DNA from: an uncultured Bacteroidota bacterium
Lineage (GTDB): Bacteria; Bacteroidota; Bacteroidia; Chitinophagales; Chitinophagaceae
NCBI GenBank assembly: GCA_938008665.1
Contig: CALLKA010000125.1
Coordinates: forward strand, 1 to 17,660
Direction: 5' to 3'
DNA: 17,660 bases
Shown here: piece by piece, positions 15,886 through 17,660 of the stretch
Numbering within the stretch: position 1 is the stretch's first letter
How the letters are laid out: every line of letters begins with the position of its first letter
Translations under genes and position numbers: made by a program
The notes under the pieces: generated by a model
Seen by the model: the letters and a program-made list of their open reading frames with translations, nothing else
Told to the model about the DNA's origin: nothing
The model's database searches: none

Positions 15886-16338
15886 TTATAATTTTATCAT
15901 GTTGATAGGATCTTCAAAATCTTTTCTTAATGGATATCCTTTGAAGTCATCTTCCAATATTAATTTTCGTAAATCAGGATGATTGGTAAAATGCACGCCA
16001 AACATTTCAAATACTTCACGCTCTAAAAATTCAGCGGTTCTCCAAATGTCACAAACGGTTTCAATCACTGGCTGTTCACGATTTAAATTTGCTTTGATCA
16101 CGATGCTTTGACGATGTGTTGTAGCAGATAAGTGATACACCATGGTTAAATGTGTTTTAAAATCAACACAGGTTAAACAAAATAAATAATTCATTTGCAT
16201 TTTGCCATTGCGCAATGCTAACATCAAAGGTTGTAATTCTTCAGCAGTAACCAGGATATTCAACCATTCGCCTGTTTCATCATAAGTGGCTGCAGGTGCA
16301 AGGGTAGTGATGTATTCTTTTATTTCTTCGTTCGTCAT
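15886..16338 (-). CDS. nuoC: NADH-quinone oxidoreductase subunit C (30 kDa homologue)
   Basis: This peripheral-arm subunit has no cofactor (150 aa) and supports NuoD and NuoI. The family signature lies near the C-terminus: EREVFEMFGVHFTNHPDLRK followed by LILEDDFKGYPLRKDF (about 106-141). The length suits a compact, unfused NuoC. The ATG at 16338 is 86 nt downstream of the nuoB stop, the widest gap inside this operon, with a small hairpin in it. Confidence 0.97.
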   Translation of the reverse strand: MTNEEIKEYITTLAPAATYDETGEWLNILVTAEELQPLMLALRNGKMQMNYLFCLTCVDFKTHLTMVYHLSATTHRQSIVIKANLNREQPVIETVCDIWRTAEFLEREVFEMFGVHFTNHPDLRKLILEDDFKGYPLRKDFEDPINMIKL

Positions 16339-16367
16339 TGTTATAAATTAATTGCTGTTTAAAACTT

Positions 16368-16383
16368 TTCTACGCTTGTAGAA
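16368..16383 (-). other. Intercistronic hairpin between nuoB and nuoC
   Basis: A 6-bp perfect inverted repeat (TTCTAC / GTAGAA) with a four-base loop lies in the 86-nt nuoB-nuoC spacer. On the minus strand it is followed by AAGTTTTAAA and not a T-run, so it is unlikely to be a full terminator. It could be an mRNA-stabilising or processing structure, or chance. Confidence 0.3.
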
Positions 16384-16424
16384 TTAAATTTTGTGATCAT
16401 TTTCAAAGTGCGCAAACTGTTTCT

Positions 16425-16970
16425 TTATCCTTTAAATTCACCTCTAATTTGTTCACGTGTCATGCCTAATTTAATTTTTTCTTGTAAAGAAATTAAAGAG
16501 TGCAATAAAGCTTCGGGACGTGGCGGACAACCAGGAATGTACACATCCACTGGAATAATATGATCAGCCCCTTTTACTACGGAGTAAGTATTGTAGAAAA
16601 ATGGACCACCACTAATCGCACAAGCACCCATCGCAATAACATACTTAGGATCGGCCATTTGATCATACAATCTTTTTAATACCGGCGCCATTTTATTTAC
16701 GATGGTTCCTGCAATAATGATTACATCAGCTTGACGCGGCGAAGCCCTGGCTACTTCAAATCCAAAGCGCGAAAAGTCGTATTTGGCGGAAGCAGTGGAC
16801 ATCATTTCAATACCGCAACAACTTGTTGCAAAAGATAAAGGCCAGAGTGAATTGGAACGCGCCCAATTAATGATACTATCAAAAGTACTTACCACAATAC
16901 CACCACCTGGTGTGTCATGAACGATACCAGGAAAAGGTTCGTTGCCAGCAATTTTTTCTTTTAACTCCAT
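16425..16970 (-). CDS. nuoB: NADH-quinone oxidoreductase subunit B (PSST, cluster N2)
   Basis: This subunit binds [4Fe-4S] cluster N2, which reduces quinone (181 aa). All four N2 ligands are present: the tandem Cys51-Cys52 (FATSCCGIEMMS), Cys117 (AMGACAISGGPF) and Cys148 (YIPGCPPRPEALL). The MELKEKIAG start overlaps the end of nuoA by 10 nt (16961-16970), giving translational coupling. The length is in the normal range (about 160-220). Confidence 0.98.
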   Translation of the reverse strand: MELKEKIAGNEPFPGIVHDTPGGGIVVSTFDSIINWARSNSLWPLSFATSCCGIEMMSTASAKYDFSRFGFEVARASPRQADVIIIAGTIVNKMAPVLKRLYDQMADPKYVIAMGACAISGGPFFYNTYSVVKGADHIIPVDVYIPGCPPRPEALLHSLISLQEKIKLGMTREQIRGEFKG

Positions 16971-17311
16971 TTTAATGCTCCTTTTTTATGGGCGTATAAA
17001 AAGCCCATGAATAAAATAAATATGAAAACAATAATTTCAATTAAAGCAACCAGTCCTACTTTTTTTACAACCACTGCCCATGGGTATAAAAAAACCAATT
17101 CCACATCAAAAATTAAAAACAACAATGCGAATAAATAATACCCTACATTGAATTGATGCCAAGGAGAAGAATCAGTCGGGATACCACATTCGTAGGCTTG
17201 CCCTTTTTGTGCATTTTTACTTCCCTTCACAAAAATTTTACCAACTAAAATGCCGCCTGCAGAAAACGCAATAGCAGCTACAAGTAAAGCAATCAATGAT
17301 ATCGCACCCAT
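16961..17311 (-). CDS. nuoA: NADH-quinone oxidoreductase subunit A
   Basis: This three-helix membrane subunit is at the junction with the peripheral arm; from ATG it is 116 aa. The long TM1-TM2 loop has AYECGIPTDSSPWHQFNVGYY, then LFLIFDVELVFLYPWAVV in TM2 and the KKGALKW end. The YECGIP/VGYY pattern matches my memory of Bacteroides NuoA better than the FECGIES/VKYF pattern of 14-subunit Flavobacteria-type operons. The frame also has a TTG at 17356 that would add 15 polar residues. I chose the ATG at 17311 because TM1 starts immediately after it, as in the Bacteroides-type protein, but TTG cannot be excluded. It is the first gene of the operon. Confidence 0.93.
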   Translation of the reverse strand: MGAISLIALLVAAIAFSAGGILVGKIFVKGSKNAQKGQAYECGIPTDSSPWHQFNVGYYLFALLFLIFDVELVFLYPWAVVVKKVGLVALIEIIVFIFILFMGFLYAHKKGALKWS

Positions 17312-17660
17312 AGGAGATGAATTATTAATAGGTGGAAAATTACGACTTAATTCCAATAAAATGGGTTGTAAACAAGTGAGGATTATCAGTAATTGTAAAG
17401 CATTTAAAATATGTTTATAAGTACTGATTAATTCTTAATAAATATATTTTTATAACAATAGGGGAACCCATTTAATGATTATAGAAAAGAATTGCGATTT
17501 GATTTTTTTACAAAAAATTAAAAAAGTATTATATAAATGGACGTGATTTTTTTAAAAAAAAGTGGCCATATTTATAATAAACTACTCGTTATCTCACGCA
17601 CCCAATGCATCCAAATTTCTAAAATATTTAGCGAAAACTGTAGGTATTTTTAGAATTTAT
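17312..17660. other. Upstream region of the nuo operon, no gene supported
   Basis: This stretch of about 350 bases, strongly AT-rich, holds no convincing coding sequence on either strand. On the minus strand the best promoter-like pair is TATATTTA (plus coordinates 17439-17446, 7 of 8 for TAnnTTTG including free positions) with a TGG about 21 nt upstream. Transcription from it would give a leader of roughly 120 nt before the nuoA ATG. A T7A8 tract is at 17547-17561. The end at 17594-17660 has slightly higher complexity and may belong to whatever lies beyond the window. Confidence 0.35.

Noticed and set aside
17547..17561. T7A8 tract upstream of the nuo operon, near-palindromic
   Set aside because: A homopolymer pair of this size is expected in such AT-rich DNA; there is no GC core or matching flanks to call it an operator or terminator.
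17594..17659. Short minus-strand open stretch of 20 codons between stops at the right edge (ILKIPTVFAKYFRNLDALGA)
   Set aside because: It is closed by stops at both ends, has no start codon of its own, and is too short to support as a gene or remnant.
1..17660. Search by eye for CRISPR arrays, tRNA genes, insertion sequences and phage genes
   Set aside because: No regularly spaced direct repeats, cloverleaf-like stretches, transposase frames or terminal inverted repeats were seen.

Overview
The window reads as AT-rich chromosomal DNA from a member of the Bacteroidota. Clues are the near absence of Shine-Dalgarno motifs, A/T-rich translation starts, promoter-like sequences resembling the TAnnTTTG consensus, and a complex I locus whose NuoA and NuoM look like the Bacteroides-type enzyme. 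I cannot place it below phylum with confidence; a Chitinophagales/Sphingobacteriales-like lineage is only a guess.

Left part, plus strand (1-3200): the C-terminal end of a MmcQ/YjbR-family protein, a 54-residue basic low-complexity protein with its own promoter-like box and hairpin terminator, then an 828-residue secreted BNR/Asp-box beta-propeller protein of the VPS10/sortilin-like kind. The last gene ends at a strong hairpin that serves as a bidirectional terminator for the convergent gene.

Right part, minus strand (3230-17311, transcribed right to left): a tightly packed complex I operon nuoA-B-C-D-H-I-J-K-L-M-N. A 136-codon gene of unknown function follows 14 nt after nuoN, and then a hairpin terminator. 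Next comes a separately transcribed pyruvate:ferredoxin oxidoreductase (nifJ). The NADH-oxidising module genes nuoE, nuoF and nuoG, which in 14-gene operons lie between nuoD and nuoH, are absent: nuoD and nuoH are only 40 nt apart.

Working model (inference): this is an 11-subunit complex I that takes electrons from a donor other than NADH. PFOR next door makes reduced ferredoxin or flavodoxin from pyruvate, so it is a natural candidate source. NuoI and NuoB keep all Fe-S ligands, NuoD keeps the quinone-site residues, and NuoL and NuoN keep their pumping lysines. NuoM lacks the usual TM7 lysine (Phe219) but has a lysine in TM5 six residues after its key glutamate. The gene after nuoN is the best candidate in the window for an undescribed accessory factor of this enzyme. 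I saw no tRNA, rRNA, CRISPR array, insertion sequence or phage gene.
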